A DNA stretch of 64,000 nucleotides from an uncultured Bacteroidales bacterium (GCA_900544535.1 UQVH01000012.1:1-64000), one strand, 5' to 3'; positions 42,520-51,886 are shown, counted from the stretch's first letter. Translations and numbers: made by a program. Notes: generated by a model not told the origin, from the letters alone.

Positions 42520-44496
42520 TCAGTTGGCGAAATCTACGATCACGCCCATCTGGAAACGGCGGGGGTTGAGCGGATAGTGGGGCATCGAGAAGTAGTTGTT
42601 GTCGCCGATGAGTCCCTGGTTTACGTGGGAGAAGAGCACGAAAAATCTTGCGCGCGACAGTTTCATGTTGACGTAGGCTGTCATCAGCGGATAGTTGCCG
42701 CAGTCGATCTCGCGCTGGTTGCAGAAGGCCATTGTAGCCGGCTGGTATGCGGGGGCCTTGTATTTTGTGTAGTAGTCGCAGTCGACTCCGAGCTGCACTT
42801 TGAGCACTTTGGCCACTCGGAAGAACAGGTAGAGGTTGGAATAGATTGCAAGTTTCGGCAGTGGGATTACTGCTTCGTCGGTCGATGTCTGATAGATGAT
42901 CGTGTTGTCCCAGTGGAGTGCGCGCCAATGGAGATTCTGCTGGGCATGGATGCTGAACACCTGCACGCTTCCGCCGGCCTGTGTCGGGAGTCCGTCGGCA
43001 TTGAAATAGATGTGGTTCTGAACGTTCTCGACCCCGACATTGATGTTGGTTCCGGTGTGGGGGAGGTCAAGAATGCCGCCTAGGCGCAGGCGCCGGATTT
43101 TTCCGAAATCATTTTTCCAGGCAAAATGGTTCGAAATGTAGTTGTTCATCAGATATGGCGCCGAGGTGTTGCTGAAGTGTCCGTAGGCTTTGACGGACAC
43201 GGTGTCGCCGAGAAGCCTTATATGGGTCGAGGCGTTGCCGTCGACTTTGATTTCTCCGGCAGCCGGACCGGCAAGTCCGATTGTGGCGGTGGCCTCGTAG
43301 TTCAGTATACGTCCCTGCTGCTTGGTGAGCTGCGCTCCGACATAGAGCAGGTTTTCGGTCGCTTTGGGGCTGAGACGTGAAGAGAAAGGATAGGGGGTGA
43401 GGTCGGCCGGACGTTCGTCGCCGATAATGGGGAGGGTGTCGGCTGTCTGCCAGTAGTGGCGTACCTCATGAGTCAGAAAGGCGGCCAGTCCGGCTTTGGC
43501 ATATTTGTTGAAACCTTCAAGCAGCGAGATGCCCACGGTGTTGCGCAGCGAGTTATAGTGGTTGTAGTCGCAGGTGGAATTTGCGTCAAGATAGTGGTTG
43601 GTCCAGAATTCCTTGCCCTGAGAGGCATTGGTGTTGGTGAAGCGGTGGCGCGAATCCTTGTAGTCGAGAGTCCAGATGAAACTCGATACCGGAATGTACT
43701 CACGGGCTATGACCGAGTCGGTTTCGTCGCGTGTTTCTTTCCAGTAGCCGACTTTGTAGCGGTGGTTCATGTAGAACTGCTGTCCGCGCACTCTTGAGTG
43801 GGCGTTCGACAGTCTTGTGGGTATGTTTTTGGGGTTGATGGTCGAGAGGCCGCCCTGAACTTCAGCCGGGTCGGTGATATAAAGGTCGTCGGTGATACCG
43901 CCGTTTTCCTTGTTGAGAAAGTTGTAGGTGTTGAAAAATGTCTGCAACTCGTAGCGGTCGCCCATGTAGGAGGCGGAAAGTCCCCACGAGAATCCCTTTG
44001 CAGCCTGATATTCATAGCTGCCTTTTGAATATGGGTAGTGGAGGCGCGCGCCTATCTGTGTGCGCTTGTTGACATTGCCGGAGAAGAGCATACGCAGATA
44101 GTCCTGGGCAATCTCGCGTCCGCCGCCGGTGTTGTAGCCCAACTGTGTGATAGGGATGCGGCTGTTGAAAAATCGCATGTGCTCGGTGGTAGGCATCCAG
44201 AATTGTTTGGCGTCGCGGAAAAAGAAGTCGCTCATCGGCTGGCTTTCCATGTAGATCATGTTTTTGCCGACGGAAACCTGGTTGCCTGTCGTGGCGAATG
44301 CCGGACTGACGGCTGAAGGGACTGCTGTCTGATAGTAGTTGTGGAGCAGTGTGTCCATAGGAACGCGTTCGCGCAGGCCGAGCGGCTGGATGATGCGCCA
44401 GCAATATGACAGCGAGTCGGATGGCGTGTCGTTCTTGCCGAACCCCTGGAGTCCGGCTGCAATTATGGTGAAAATGACGAGGATATGCTTTTTCAT
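42520..44496 (-). CDS. Putative outer-membrane porin of a Bacteroidota family
   Basis: A 658-residue exported protein with signal peptide MKKHILVIFTIIAAGLQGFG. It has a soluble region of about 100 residues, then a long series of amphipathic strands (RTQIGARLHYPYSKGSYEYQ, FSWGLSASYMGDRYELQTFF) ending in MGVIVDFAN. The hallmark YMESQPMSDFFFRDAKQFW and PITQLGYNTGGGREIAQDYL match the large putative-porin family restricted to Bacteroidota. Substrate unknown. It is upstream of the solute-binding gene and may form an operon with it. Confidence 0.8.
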   Translation of the reverse strand: MKKHILVIFTIIAAGLQGFGKNDTPSDSLSYCWRIIQPLGLRERVPMDTLLHNYYQTAVPSAVSPAFATTGNQVSVGKNMIYMESQPMSDFFFRDAKQFWMPTTEHMRFFNSRIPITQLGYNTGGGREIAQDYLRMLFSGNVNKRTQIGARLHYPYSKGSYEYQAAKGFSWGLSASYMGDRYELQTFFNTYNFLNKENGGITDDLYITDPAEVQGGLSTINPKNIPTRLSNAHSRVRGQQFYMNHRYKVGYWKETRDETDSVIAREYIPVSSFIWTLDYKDSRHRFTNTNASQGKEFWTNHYLDANSTCDYNHYNSLRNTVGISLLEGFNKYAKAGLAAFLTHEVRHYWQTADTLPIIGDERPADLTPYPFSSRLSPKATENLLYVGAQLTKQQGRILNYEATATIGLAGPAAGEIKVDGNASTHIRLLGDTVSVKAYGHFSNTSAPYLMNNYISNHFAWKNDFGKIRRLRLGGILDLPHTGTNINVGVENVQNHIYFNADGLPTQAGGSVQVFSIHAQQNLHWRALHWDNTIIYQTSTDEAVIPLPKLAIYSNLYLFFRVAKVLKVQLGVDCDYYTKYKAPAYQPATMAFCNQREIDCGNYPLMTAYVNMKLSRARFFVLFSHVNQGLIGDNNYFSMPHYPLNPRRFQMGVIVDFAN

Positions 44497-44516
44497 AATG
44501 TGGCTGCAAATTTACT

Positions 44517-44524
44517 TAAAATTT
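44517..44524 (-). promoter_or_regulatory. -7 element of the putative porin gene
   Basis: On the minus strand this is TAAATTTG, a perfect TAnnTTTG, 20 bases before the ATG at 44496. No -33 TTTG is apparent. Confidence 0.45.
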
Positions 44525-44746
44525 GCGCATAAAAAAAATTATCCGTCATCTCGACGAATAATCTTCTTACCTTAAATCTAATACCATGAAAAACTGATAC
44601 AAAGGTAGGCACTTTTTATGACACTCCAAATTGTTATGCTTAAAAACATCTTTAAGTTAACATTATTTTAGCAAGTCGCTATTGCTGGTAGATTTTGTTT
44701 ATAGATGTTAACTGTTGTGTTAATAAATATATTGGCGCGGTGCCGT

Positions 44747-46099
44747 TTATTTTTCACTTACTGAAAATATGTTGACTGAATTTCCTCCGCGTTTCTTCCG
44801 CCCCTGGGATGTGACAACGATATATTTCCCGTCGTGCGAGCGACCGAGTCCCACCGGATAGGAGTCGCAGCGGATGGAGGTCTCCAGTTTCATGGTCCGG
44901 GCATTGACAATGTCAATGCGGTTGGCGAAATTACATGCCACATATATATATTTGCCGTCGGGCGAGACTTCGAGTGTGCGGGCGCCGGCGCCGACTTTGC
45001 AGCCCTTCCATCCGTTGGCTCTGAAAGACCGCTTTTGGGTCGCCGAGGCTATGCGGATGGCGCTGTTGAGGCTGTCGACCGGAACTTTCCACACCATTCC
45101 GTTGACGTTGCATGATGCAAACAGTTCGTTGCCGTGTACAGTGAGATGCCGGACGTTGGAAATGTTGTTGATGAAGCCGATGTGTTTCATCGTCTTGAGG
45201 TCCACGACGGCTATCGAGCCGGCCATGCAGCCGATCAGCATGTGGCGGTCACCGGGCAGGAAGACCGTGCCCCGCAGCAGATAGCCTGAATTTGCGTCGC
45301 GGTTGACCGATTCATCGAGCGGGAAGTCTAATTTCAGCTTGTTGCCGATTGTCACCGGGGTCAGGTGGCGCCATCCGGCGGGATCGGGTGACGATATGTC
45401 GATCATACCCACCGTGTTGTCGCCCCAGTGGGTGACGGCTAACAGGCGCCCGGAATTGGAGACGGAGACCATTTTCGGCAGGGGACCGGTGTCAAACATC
45501 CGGACTATCGAGTCTGTCCGGGTGTCGATCACAGCCATCGCCGAGGGGTCCTGCGCGTTGATGTCGAACGTGCGGCGGTAATATGGCACCCACAGGAAGC
45601 GGCCACCGTGCGAGAAGGTCATCTCGACGGGTTTGCCGCTGAACGCGCGCTGCGGACCGTCGGGATAGTGCTGCCATGTGTAGTGCCGCGACGTTGTCCA
45701 GTTGTTGCCGCGGCCGTTTTTAAAACGGTGGCTGATCACTTTTAGCTTGCGCATGTCGCGGGCGTCGTAGACTATGGTGCGGCATCCTTCAAGCGAATTT
45801 ACATAGAACCGCGTACCGTCCGGGTGAAAGACGGCCGATTTCGGTGAATGTATGTCAGTGTCGAATGACGACCGCTCGGCTGCGTCAAACTGTTGTTTTT
45901 TGCCTACGTTGGTGATGGTGATGCCGCCGTCAGGTGCTGACGCCCTGTCGCCTGTCTCCGAGCGCACGACCGGAGGTTCTTCAGCCGTCTGCGCGTTGAC
46001 CGATCCAGATAAGCTTGCGGCCAGCAGCAGAGTGATGGCTGCGCAGGCAATCTTGCGAGAAGAAGCAGACTCAGATGTGGCGGTGCCGAGTAGTTTCAT
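44747..46099 (-). CDS. Periplasmic YncE-like beta-propeller protein
   Basis: 450 residues from ATG 46099, which gives a signal peptide (residues 1-37, ending GSVNAQ); an in-frame upstream start does not. The body is a seven-bladed beta-propeller with blades such as SAVFHPDGTRFYVNSLEGCR, MVSVSNSGRLLAVTHWGDNT, and TLEVSPDGKYIYVACNFANR, which are YVTN/NHL-type repeats. Such propellers usually act as binding scaffolds in the periplasm; no catalytic residues are seen. It lies between guaA and the putative porin, with about 250 bases on the porin side. Confidence 0.75.
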   Translation of the reverse strand: MKLLGTATSESASSRKIACAAITLLLAASLSGSVNAQTAEEPPVVRSETGDRASAPDGGITITNVGKKQQFDAAERSSFDTDIHSPKSAVFHPDGTRFYVNSLEGCRTIVYDARDMRKLKVISHRFKNGRGNNWTTSRHYTWQHYPDGPQRAFSGKPVEMTFSHGGRFLWVPYYRRTFDINAQDPSAMAVIDTRTDSIVRMFDTGPLPKMVSVSNSGRLLAVTHWGDNTVGMIDISSPDPAGWRHLTPVTIGNKLKLDFPLDESVNRDANSGYLLRGTVFLPGDRHMLIGCMAGSIAVVDLKTMKHIGFINNISNVRHLTVHGNELFASCNVNGMVWKVPVDSLNSAIRIASATQKRSFRANGWKGCKVGAGARTLEVSPDGKYIYVACNFANRIDIVNARTMKLETSIRCDSYPVGLGRSHDGKYIVVTSQGRKKRGGNSVNIFSVSEK

Positions 46100-46212
46100 A
46101 TACAAAGTAAGTGTCAGGTTAAATTTGTGTGTGATGTGTTGGTATTCAAGCACGTTAAGCGGCTTAAGAAATTGCCTTAAACCGCTTAACGAGATTGATT
46201 TTCAGAGAATTG

Positions 46213-47736
46213 TTACTCCCATTCGATTGTGGCCGGTGGTTTGGAGGAGATGTCGTAGCAGACGCGGTTGACGCCGCGGACCTTGTTGATGATGTCGTTG
46301 CTGACCTTGGCCATGAAATCGTAGGGCAGGTGGGCCCAGTCGGCGGTCATGGCATCGGTCGAGGTGACGGCGCGGAGTGCGATGGCGCGTTCGTAGGTGC
46401 GCTCGTCGCCCATGACGCCCACGCTCTGCACGGGCAGGAGAATCGCTCCGGCCTGCCATACCTTGTCATAGAGATCCCATTCGCGCAGACCGCGGATGAA
46501 GATGTCGTCGGCATCCTGAAGAATGCGCACCTTCTCAGGAGTGATGTCGCCGAGAATGCGGACGGCGAGACCTGGACCGGGGAAAGGATGGCGCTTGATC
46601 AGATGGTCGGGCATGCCGAGCTGACGGCCTACGGCGCGCACTTCGTCTTTGAAAAGCAGGCGCAGTGGCTCACAGAGGCGCAGATTCATCTTTTCGGGCA
46701 GCCCGCCTACATTGTGGTGGCTCTTGATGGTTGTGCCGGTGATCGAGAGGCTCTCGATGCAGTCGGGATAGATGGTGCCCTGAGCAAGCCATTTCACATC
46801 CTTGATCTTGTGGGCCTCCTCGTCGAAGACGTCGATGAAGCCTTTGCCGATGATCTTGCGTTTGCGTTCAGGCTCGGTGACGCCGGCGAGCTCGCTGAAG
46901 AATTTGGCCGATGCGTCGACGCCGATCACATTCAGACCGAGGCATTCGTAGTCGTGGAGCACGTCGCGGAACTCGTTTTTGCGCAACATGCCGTGGTCAA
47001 CGAAGATACAGGTCAGATTCTTGCCGATAGCGCGGTTGAGAAGCACTGCGGCCACCGACGAATCGACGCCGCCGCTCAGTCCGAGCACTACTTTGTCGTC
47101 GCCCAGCTGCTCCTTGAGCTGAGCCACGGTCGATTCGATGAATGATTCGGCTGTCCAGTCCTGCTTGCCACCGCAGATGTCAACGACGAAGTTGCGCAGC
47201 AGCTGGGTGCCGTGCTCCGAATGGTAGACTTCGGGGTGGAATTGTACGCCCCAGGTCTGTTCGCCACTTACCTGATAGGCTGCGATCGCAACCTTGTCGG
47301 TCGAGGCAATCGTGGTGAACGAGTCGGGGATGGCGGTGATGGTGTCGCCGTGGCTCATCCACACCTGCGATCCTACGGGGATGTTCTTGAACAGCGGATT
47401 GGCTGTGTCGATCTTGGTCAGATGGGCGCGGCCGTATTCGCGCGAGGGCGCCGGCTCGACGCTGCCTCCGGAGGTGTAGGCGATGAACTGGGCGCCGTAG
47501 CAGATGCCGAGCACCGGCAGCTTGCCGCGCAGACGCGAAAGCTCCGTGCGGAAAGCTTTTTCATCATAGACCGAGAACGGAGAGCCGGAGAGGATCACGC
47601 CGATGACCGATGGATCGTCGTAAGGAAACTTGTTGTAGGGCAAGATTTCGCAATACTCACCGAGCTCGCGCACACGGCGTCCGATGAGCTGCGTGGTCTG
47701 CGATCCGAAGTCGAGAATGATTATCTTTTCCTGCAT
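46213..47736 (-). CDS. guaA: GMP synthase (glutamine-hydrolysing)
   Basis: Converts XMP to GMP using glutamine and ATP. The 507 residues have the usual two parts: an N-terminal class I glutaminase with the nucleophile in GICYGAQFIAY and the His/Glu pair in FHPEVYHSEHG, and a C-terminal ATP pyrophosphatase with the PP-loop GLSGGVDSSVAA. The dimerisation region ends KPPATIEWE, as in all GuaA. The upstream element TAACTTTG (minus strand, 47794-47787) gives a leader of about 45 bases. Confidence 0.97.
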   Translation of the reverse strand: MQEKIIILDFGSQTTQLIGRRVRELGEYCEILPYNKFPYDDPSVIGVILSGSPFSVYDEKAFRTELSRLRGKLPVLGICYGAQFIAYTSGGSVEPAPSREYGRAHLTKIDTANPLFKNIPVGSQVWMSHGDTITAIPDSFTTIASTDKVAIAAYQVSGEQTWGVQFHPEVYHSEHGTQLLRNFVVDICGGKQDWTAESFIESTVAQLKEQLGDDKVVLGLSGGVDSSVAAVLLNRAIGKNLTCIFVDHGMLRKNEFRDVLHDYECLGLNVIGVDASAKFFSELAGVTEPERKRKIIGKGFIDVFDEEAHKIKDVKWLAQGTIYPDCIESLSITGTTIKSHHNVGGLPEKMNLRLCEPLRLLFKDEVRAVGRQLGMPDHLIKRHPFPGPGLAVRILGDITPEKVRILQDADDIFIRGLREWDLYDKVWQAGAILLPVQSVGVMGDERTYERAIALRAVTSTDAMTADWAHLPYDFMAKVSNDIINKVRGVNRVCYDISSKPPATIEWE

Positions 47737-47786
47737 AAAGTGGGAAGATAAGAGTTATGATTTGATAATGAATTGATTTCCGACTG

Positions 47787-47794
47787 CAAAGTTA
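47787..47794 (-). promoter_or_regulatory. -7 element of guaA
   Basis: On the minus strand this is TAACTTTG, a perfect TAnnTTTG; the -33 region is not clear. Confidence 0.5.
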
Positions 47795-47841
47795 CGGAGA
47801 ATTCGGCTATTTTTAAGGATGGATATATGAAAAATTTTGAC

Positions 47842-47849
47842 TAATTTTG
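47842..47849 (+). promoter_or_regulatory. -7 element of the queuosine-precursor transporter gene
   Basis: TAATTTTG matches TAnnTTTG. Transcription would begin at about 47856, so ATG 47862 would have nearly no leader and ATG 47886 one of about 30 bases. Confidence 0.5.
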
Positions 47850-47885
47850 CACCCTCTTAAAATGAAAACACACATAACTGACACA

Positions 47886-48590
47886 ATGAACGGTAAAATG
47901 AACAATAAAAATATAAGAATTTCGGTGACATTCATGCTGCTGGCGGTCACTTTCTGTGTCTGCCTCATAGTCAGCAATCTGATGGAGATAAAGACCGTCG
48001 ACCTCGGCCCGCTGACAATCACCGCCGGAGTCATCGTCTTCCCGATCTCCTACATACTCAACGACTGCATTGTCGAAGTCTACGGTTTCAGCAAGGCCCG
48101 TCTGGTCATCTGGCTCGGCTTCGGCATGAATCTTCTCGTCTCGCTTCTCCTCCAGCTCGGCATATGGTTGCCGGGCGCACCCTCGTGGGAGGGACAGGAA
48201 GCGATGGAGGTGGTTTTCGGTGCCGTTCCCCGCATCTTCGCCGCCAGTTTCATCGCATTTCTATGCGGTTCGATGGTCAATGCCTACGTCATGTCGCGCA
48301 TGAAAGTCGCATCCGGCGGCCGCCGTTTCTCGTTGCGCGCCATCGTCTCCTCGCTTTGGGGCGAGGGTGTCGACTCGGTCATCTTCTTCCCGATCGCTTT
48401 CGGGGGAATCCTTGCGTGGTCCGAGATCGGTATGCTCATCGTCACCCAGACATTTCTGAAAACTTTCTACGAGGTGCTCATCCTGCCCGTCACCATGCGC
48501 GTGGTCCGTATGCTGCGTGACCATGAGGGAGGCGATGTCACCGACAACGGACTCACTTCTTATAAATGGTGGAGGATCAATGAGATTTGA
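47886..48590 (+). CDS. Queuosine precursor transporter (YhhQ family)
   Basis: A polytopic membrane protein of 234 residues from ATG 47886 (242 from 47862). Six hydrophobic segments are visible, with the family motif TAGVIVFPISYILNDCIVEV followed by YGFSKARLVIWLGFG, and later SSLWGEGVDSVIFFPIAFGG. YhhQ/VUT-family proteins import the queuosine precursor preQ0 or preQ1. No other queuosine gene is adjacent. It overlaps the next gene by 11 bases. Confidence 0.9.
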   Translation: MNGKMNNKNIRISVTFMLLAVTFCVCLIVSNLMEIKTVDLGPLTITAGVIVFPISYILNDCIVEVYGFSKARLVIWLGFGMNLLVSLLLQLGIWLPGAPSWEGQEAMEVVFGAVPRIFAASFIAFLCGSMVNAYVMSRMKVASGGRRFSLRAIVSSLWGEGVDSVIFFPIAFGGILAWSEIGMLIVTQTFLKTFYEVLILPVTMRVVRMLRDHEGGDVTDNGLTSYKWWRINEI

Positions 48591-49299
48591 CGGTGTGAAA
48601 TGGGTGTGGTTCGATCTCGACGACACTCTGATGGACTTCCATGCCAATTCCCGTCTGGCCAACCGCCTGCTCTTCCGTGAGGCGCGTCTTGACCGCTGCT
48701 GTCCCTCTCCGGAGGAATGGATTGCGGCCTACGAAGCTCACAACAAGACGTTGTGGGACCGTTACAGCCGCGCGGAGATCACGCAGGATTTTCTGCGCGT
48801 CGACCGCTTCGCAACTCCGCTGCGCGACAGCTGGACGGGCACTCCTGAGGAACTTGAGGCCTTCGCCTGGGAGCTTGACAAGCTTTATCTCGACCGTCTG
48901 GCCGAACAGACCGTGATGATCGACGGCGCCGTCAGCCTCCTCTCGCACCTTCGCGCGCATTATTATAATATAGGTGTGCTCAGTAACGGTTTCCGTGATG
49001 TCCAGTATCGCAAGCTCCGCAACTCCGGACTTGACCGTATGGTCGATCTGACGGTGCTGAGCGATGACATCGGTGTCAACAAACCCGATCCGCGCCTCTT
49101 CGCCTACGCTATGGGACGCGCGGGCTGCACCGTGCCGGAGGCCAATCTGATGGTGGGCGACAATCTTGCGGCCGACATCGGCGGCGCTCTCGGCGCCGGG
49201 TGGCGCGCTGTCCATTTCGACCGCAGCGCACCGGCGCTTATGTCGGGAGGTAAATATCTGACAACCCCTGATTTGGGCCTTCTCAGAGGGCTTCTGTGA
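48580..49299 (+). CDS. HAD-superfamily nucleotidase/phosphatase (YjjG-like)
   Basis: 239 residues when begun at ATG 48580, which is preceded by GGAGG at 48571-48575, a rare Shine-Dalgarno-like sequence in this genome. The four HAD motifs are visible: WFDLDDTLMDF, VLSNGFRD, NKPDPRLF and MVGDNLAADIGGA, with a helical cap between the first two. The pattern is that of YjjG, a pyrimidine nucleotidase that cleans up non-canonical nucleotides. It overlaps the upstream transporter gene by 11 bases. Confidence 0.85.
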   Translation: MRFDGVKWVWFDLDDTLMDFHANSRLANRLLFREARLDRCCPSPEEWIAAYEAHNKTLWDRYSRAEITQDFLRVDRFATPLRDSWTGTPEELEAFAWELDKLYLDRLAEQTVMIDGAVSLLSHLRAHYYNIGVLSNGFRDVQYRKLRNSGLDRMVDLTVLSDDIGVNKPDPRLFAYAMGRAGCTVPEANLMVGDNLAADIGGALGAGWRAVHFDRSAPALMSGGKYLTTPDLGLLRGLL

Positions 49300-49373
49300 G
49301 GCATTTTTTTGCTTTGGACTCTCTAAAGTGGTGAGAAAGTGAAATTTAAGCGAAATTTTTGTCGGATTTATAG

Positions 49374-49403
49374 TTGATAATCCAAAAAAAGTTCCGATAT
49401 TTG
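49374..49403 (+). promoter_or_regulatory. Promoter of the HU gene
   Basis: TTG at 49374-49376 and GATATTTG at 49396-49403, 19 bases apart, are close to the Bacteroidota consensus. The leader would be about 65 bases. Confidence 0.55.
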
Positions 49404-49475
49404 CACTTGCAAAAAATCGCACCGTTTTTTAGCGCAACAATAAAGATATTAACCAATTATAAAACTCATATTGTA

Positions 49476-49757
49476 ATGACTAAAGCTGACATCGTTAACG
49501 AGATCTCAAAATCAACCGGAATTGACAAGGCCAATGTGCTCGAAACAATCGAGAAATTCATGGAAACCGTAAAGGAATCCCTTTCACATGGCGAAAATGT
49601 CTATCTGCGTGGCTTCGGTAGCTTTATCACCAAGGTCCGTTCCGAAAAGACTGCCCGCAACATCTCCAAGAACACAACCATCATCATCCCCGAACACCGC
49701 ATCCCCGCTTTCAAGCCCGCAAAGGTGTTCATGGAAGAGGTGAAGGACCTGAAATAA
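49476..49757 (+). CDS. HU-family DNA-binding protein
   Basis: A 93-residue histone-like protein from ATG 49476; the open frame runs upstream to 49374 but covers the promoter. It has the helical dimerisation part (MTKADIVNEISKSTGIDK), the body motif YLRGFGSFITKVRSEKTARN and the DNA-intercalating arm with proline (IIPEHRIPAFKP). It bends DNA and organises the nucleoid. The small basic gene that follows starts 53 bases downstream. Confidence 0.93.
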   Translation: MTKADIVNEISKSTGIDKANVLETIEKFMETVKESLSHGENVYLRGFGSFITKVRSEKTARNISKNTTIIIPEHRIPAFKPAKVFMEEVKDLK

Positions 49758-49810
49758 TCTGCCCTGCCGCAAATCCGAACTTTTAGTTTAACAAAATAAA
49801 TACCAACCAC

Positions 49811-49900
49811 ATGCCAAGCGGAAAGAAAAGAAAAGGTCACAAGATGGCCACCCACAAGCGTAAAAAACGCCTTCGCAAAAACCGCCACAAGAAGAAATAA
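49811..49900 (+). CDS. Small ribosomal-type protein (AURKAIP1/COX24 domain)
   Basis: A 29-residue protein that is almost entirely Lys, Arg and His, beginning MPSGKKRKGHKMATHKRKK and ending in three lysines. This matches the AURKAIP1/COX24-domain proteins encoded in Bacteroidota genomes, related to the mitochondrial ribosomal protein mS38 and reported on Bacteroidota ribosomes. It lies between HU and the RNase E/G gene with short gaps (53 and 114 bases) and would be easy to miss because of its size. It is probably expressed together with these two. Confidence 0.85.
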   Translation: MPSGKKRKGHKMATHKRKKRLRKNRHKKK

Positions 49901-50014
49901 TTCTTGCGTAGTTGCGTAATGAACACGAAGAACAGGCTCTTTTGCCGGCCACTTGAACAAAGCGGCCTGCAGAAGGTTTGTTCTTTGCGTCATTTCAATT
50001 AATCCGGATTATAA

Positions 50015-51637
50015 ATGAAAAGTGAACTGATTGTAGACGTACAGCCCGGCGAGGTATCCATTGCCTTGCTTGAGGACTCGCGGCTCGTCTCCCTGCAGAA
50101 GGAGTCGCGCAACATCGCCTACGCTGTCGGAGACATCTATCTTGCCAAGGTCAAGAAACTGATGCCCGGTCTCAACGCCGCTTTCGTCAACGTGGGCTAC
50201 GAGAAGGATGCTTTTCTTCACTATCTGGATCTCGGTTCCCAGTTCTCCACCTATTCGGCTTTTCTCAAAGCCATACTCGTCGACAAGAAATCCGACACGA
50301 CGGTCCCCAAGATCAAACGCCTCCCCGACATCGACAAACACGGCGCCATCACGAGCGTCCTCCAGCCGGGTCAGGAACTCATGGTCCAGATCGTCAAGGA
50401 GCCCATCTCGTCGAAAGGCCCCCGTCTGACCACGGAGATCACATTTACAGGGCGCTACATGGTGCTCATACCTTTCGGCGACAAAATCTCCCTTTCGCAG
50501 AAAATCAAGACCACAGAGGAGAAACTCCGTCTGCGGCAGCTAATCGAAAGCATCAAGCCGAAAAACTTCGGAGTCATCATCCGCACTTCGGCCGAAGGAA
50601 AAAGCGTCAGGGAGCTGCATCACGAGCTCAAGACCCTCCTCCGCTGCTGGGAGGAGACCGTGGCCAAAGCGCAGAAAGCGACAGCCCCCGCCCTCATCTT
50701 TGAAGAAGAGAGCCGCATCGTCGGGATGCTGCGCGACGTATTCAGCCCCACATTCGAGAGCATTCATGTCAATGACAAGGAGATCTTCAGCCAGATTTCC
50801 AAGTATGTCAACCTCATTTCGCCGGAGAGCAAGGACATTGTCAAACTTTATGAAAGCGATGTCCCCATCTTCGACCACTTCAACATCACGCGCCAGATCA
50901 AGTCGTCGTTCGGAAAGACTGTATCGTTCAAGTCAGGCGCCTACGTGATCATCGAACATACCGAGGCACTCCATGTCATCGACGTCAACTCAGGCAACCG
51001 CTCGAAAGCCGCTCCCGACCAGGAGAGCAACGCCCTCGAAGTCAACCTGCGGGCCGCCGACGAAATCGCCCGCCAGTTGCGTCTGCGCGACATGGGAGGC
51101 ATCATTGTCATCGACTTCATCGACATGAACAAGGCCGAACACAGGCAGAAACTCTATGAACACATGCGCGAGGTGATGGCCAACGACCGCGCCCGCCACA
51201 ACATTCTGCCCCTCAGTAAATTCGGCCTCATGCAGATCACCCGCCAGCGAGTGCGCCCCGTGCTCGACATCAACACCTCCGAAGCCTGCCCCTCGTGCCA
51301 CGGCAAAGGAGAAGTGCGTCCCTCGCTGCTCTTCACCGACCTGCTCCACGAAAAGCTCGATTATCTTGTCAACACTCTTAAGGTGAAGCACTTCGTGCTC
51401 TATGTCCATCCTTTCGTCTCAGCCTATCTGAAAAAAGGCTTCCCCTCGCTCTACCGTCGCTGGCAGCTCGAATTCGGATTCAACTTCCGGATCATACCCG
51501 ACGAATCGCTGGCCTACCTCCAGTATCGCGTCCTCGACCGCGACCGCAACGAGATTGACCTCAAGGAAGAGAAAGACATGGACTCCTCCGCCTCCAAATC
51601 AAAAGCAAAAGCCAAGAACCGGACCCAGGAAGATTAG
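50015..51637 (+). CDS. rng: Ribonuclease E/G
   Basis: A 540-residue endoribonuclease that cleaves single-stranded RNA and helps mature rRNA. It starts MKSELIVDVQPGEVSIALLE; an S1 RNA-binding domain follows (DIYLAKVKKLMPGLNAAFVN, GQELMVQIVKEP). The catalytic aspartates lie in HVIDVNSGNRSK and GGIIVIDFIDM, and the zinc-link in CPSCHGKGEV. The C-terminal part is a tail rich in Lys and Ser without the degradosome scaffold of E. coli RNase E, which makes it closer to RNase G. It is followed by an 18-bp perfect terminator. Confidence 0.94.
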   Translation: MKSELIVDVQPGEVSIALLEDSRLVSLQKESRNIAYAVGDIYLAKVKKLMPGLNAAFVNVGYEKDAFLHYLDLGSQFSTYSAFLKAILVDKKSDTTVPKIKRLPDIDKHGAITSVLQPGQELMVQIVKEPISSKGPRLTTEITFTGRYMVLIPFGDKISLSQKIKTTEEKLRLRQLIESIKPKNFGVIIRTSAEGKSVRELHHELKTLLRCWEETVAKAQKATAPALIFEEESRIVGMLRDVFSPTFESIHVNDKEIFSQISKYVNLISPESKDIVKLYESDVPIFDHFNITRQIKSSFGKTVSFKSGAYVIIEHTEALHVIDVNSGNRSKAAPDQESNALEVNLRAADEIARQLRLRDMGGIIVIDFIDMNKAEHRQKLYEHMREVMANDRARHNILPLSKFGLMQITRQRVRPVLDINTSEACPSCHGKGEVRPSLLFTDLLHEKLDYLVNTLKVKHFVLYVHPFVSAYLKKGFPSLYRRWQLEFGFNFRIIPDESLAYLQYRVLDRDRNEIDLKEEKDMDSSASKSKAKAKNRTQED

Positions 51638-51672
51638 CACCCGCATTTTCCCCGTTCCCCAACGCAAACAAC

Positions 51673-51723
51673 ACAGACCGGGCCTTCCTGCCGCCACCGA
51701 CAGGAAGGCCCGGTCTGTTTTTG
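51673..51723 (+). terminator. Terminator after the RNase E/G gene
   Basis: An 18-bp perfect stem pairs 51673-51690 with 51701-51718 (core GACCGGGCCTTCCTG) around a 10-base loop, followed by TTTTTG. Confidence 0.93.
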
Positions 51724-51807
51724 CACACTCCATTACCGTAATGCCTGTTTAAACCAATAAGGTAACTATTCAGCGAATATTGCCAATAAAAGAGCCTCGT
51801 TATCAGG

Positions 51808-51886
51808 GTAGGGATGCACCATGGTGCATCCCTACGCGAGGTTAATGAACCATAAAACCGGCGGATGCTCCGTGGAGCATCCCTAC
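51808..51886. repeat. Pair of REP-like palindromes
   Basis: GTAGGGATGCACC...CCTAC at 51808-51835 is a perfect 28-base palindrome. A related one, GGATGCTCCGTGGAGCATCC, lies at 51863-51882 and shares the GGATGC and GCATCCCTAC parts. They are 27 bases apart. The pattern of related short palindromes with a GTAGGG boundary is like repetitive extragenic palindromes; the copy number in the genome is not known from this window. Confidence 0.7.

Noticed and set aside
42496..43083. 195-codon plus-strand frame opposite the putative porin
   Set aside because: A shadow of the minus-strand porin, with no supporting motif.
51808..51882. CRISPR array
   Set aside because: There are only two related palindromes with unequal length and one 27-base gap; no regular repeat-spacer pattern and no cas gene.
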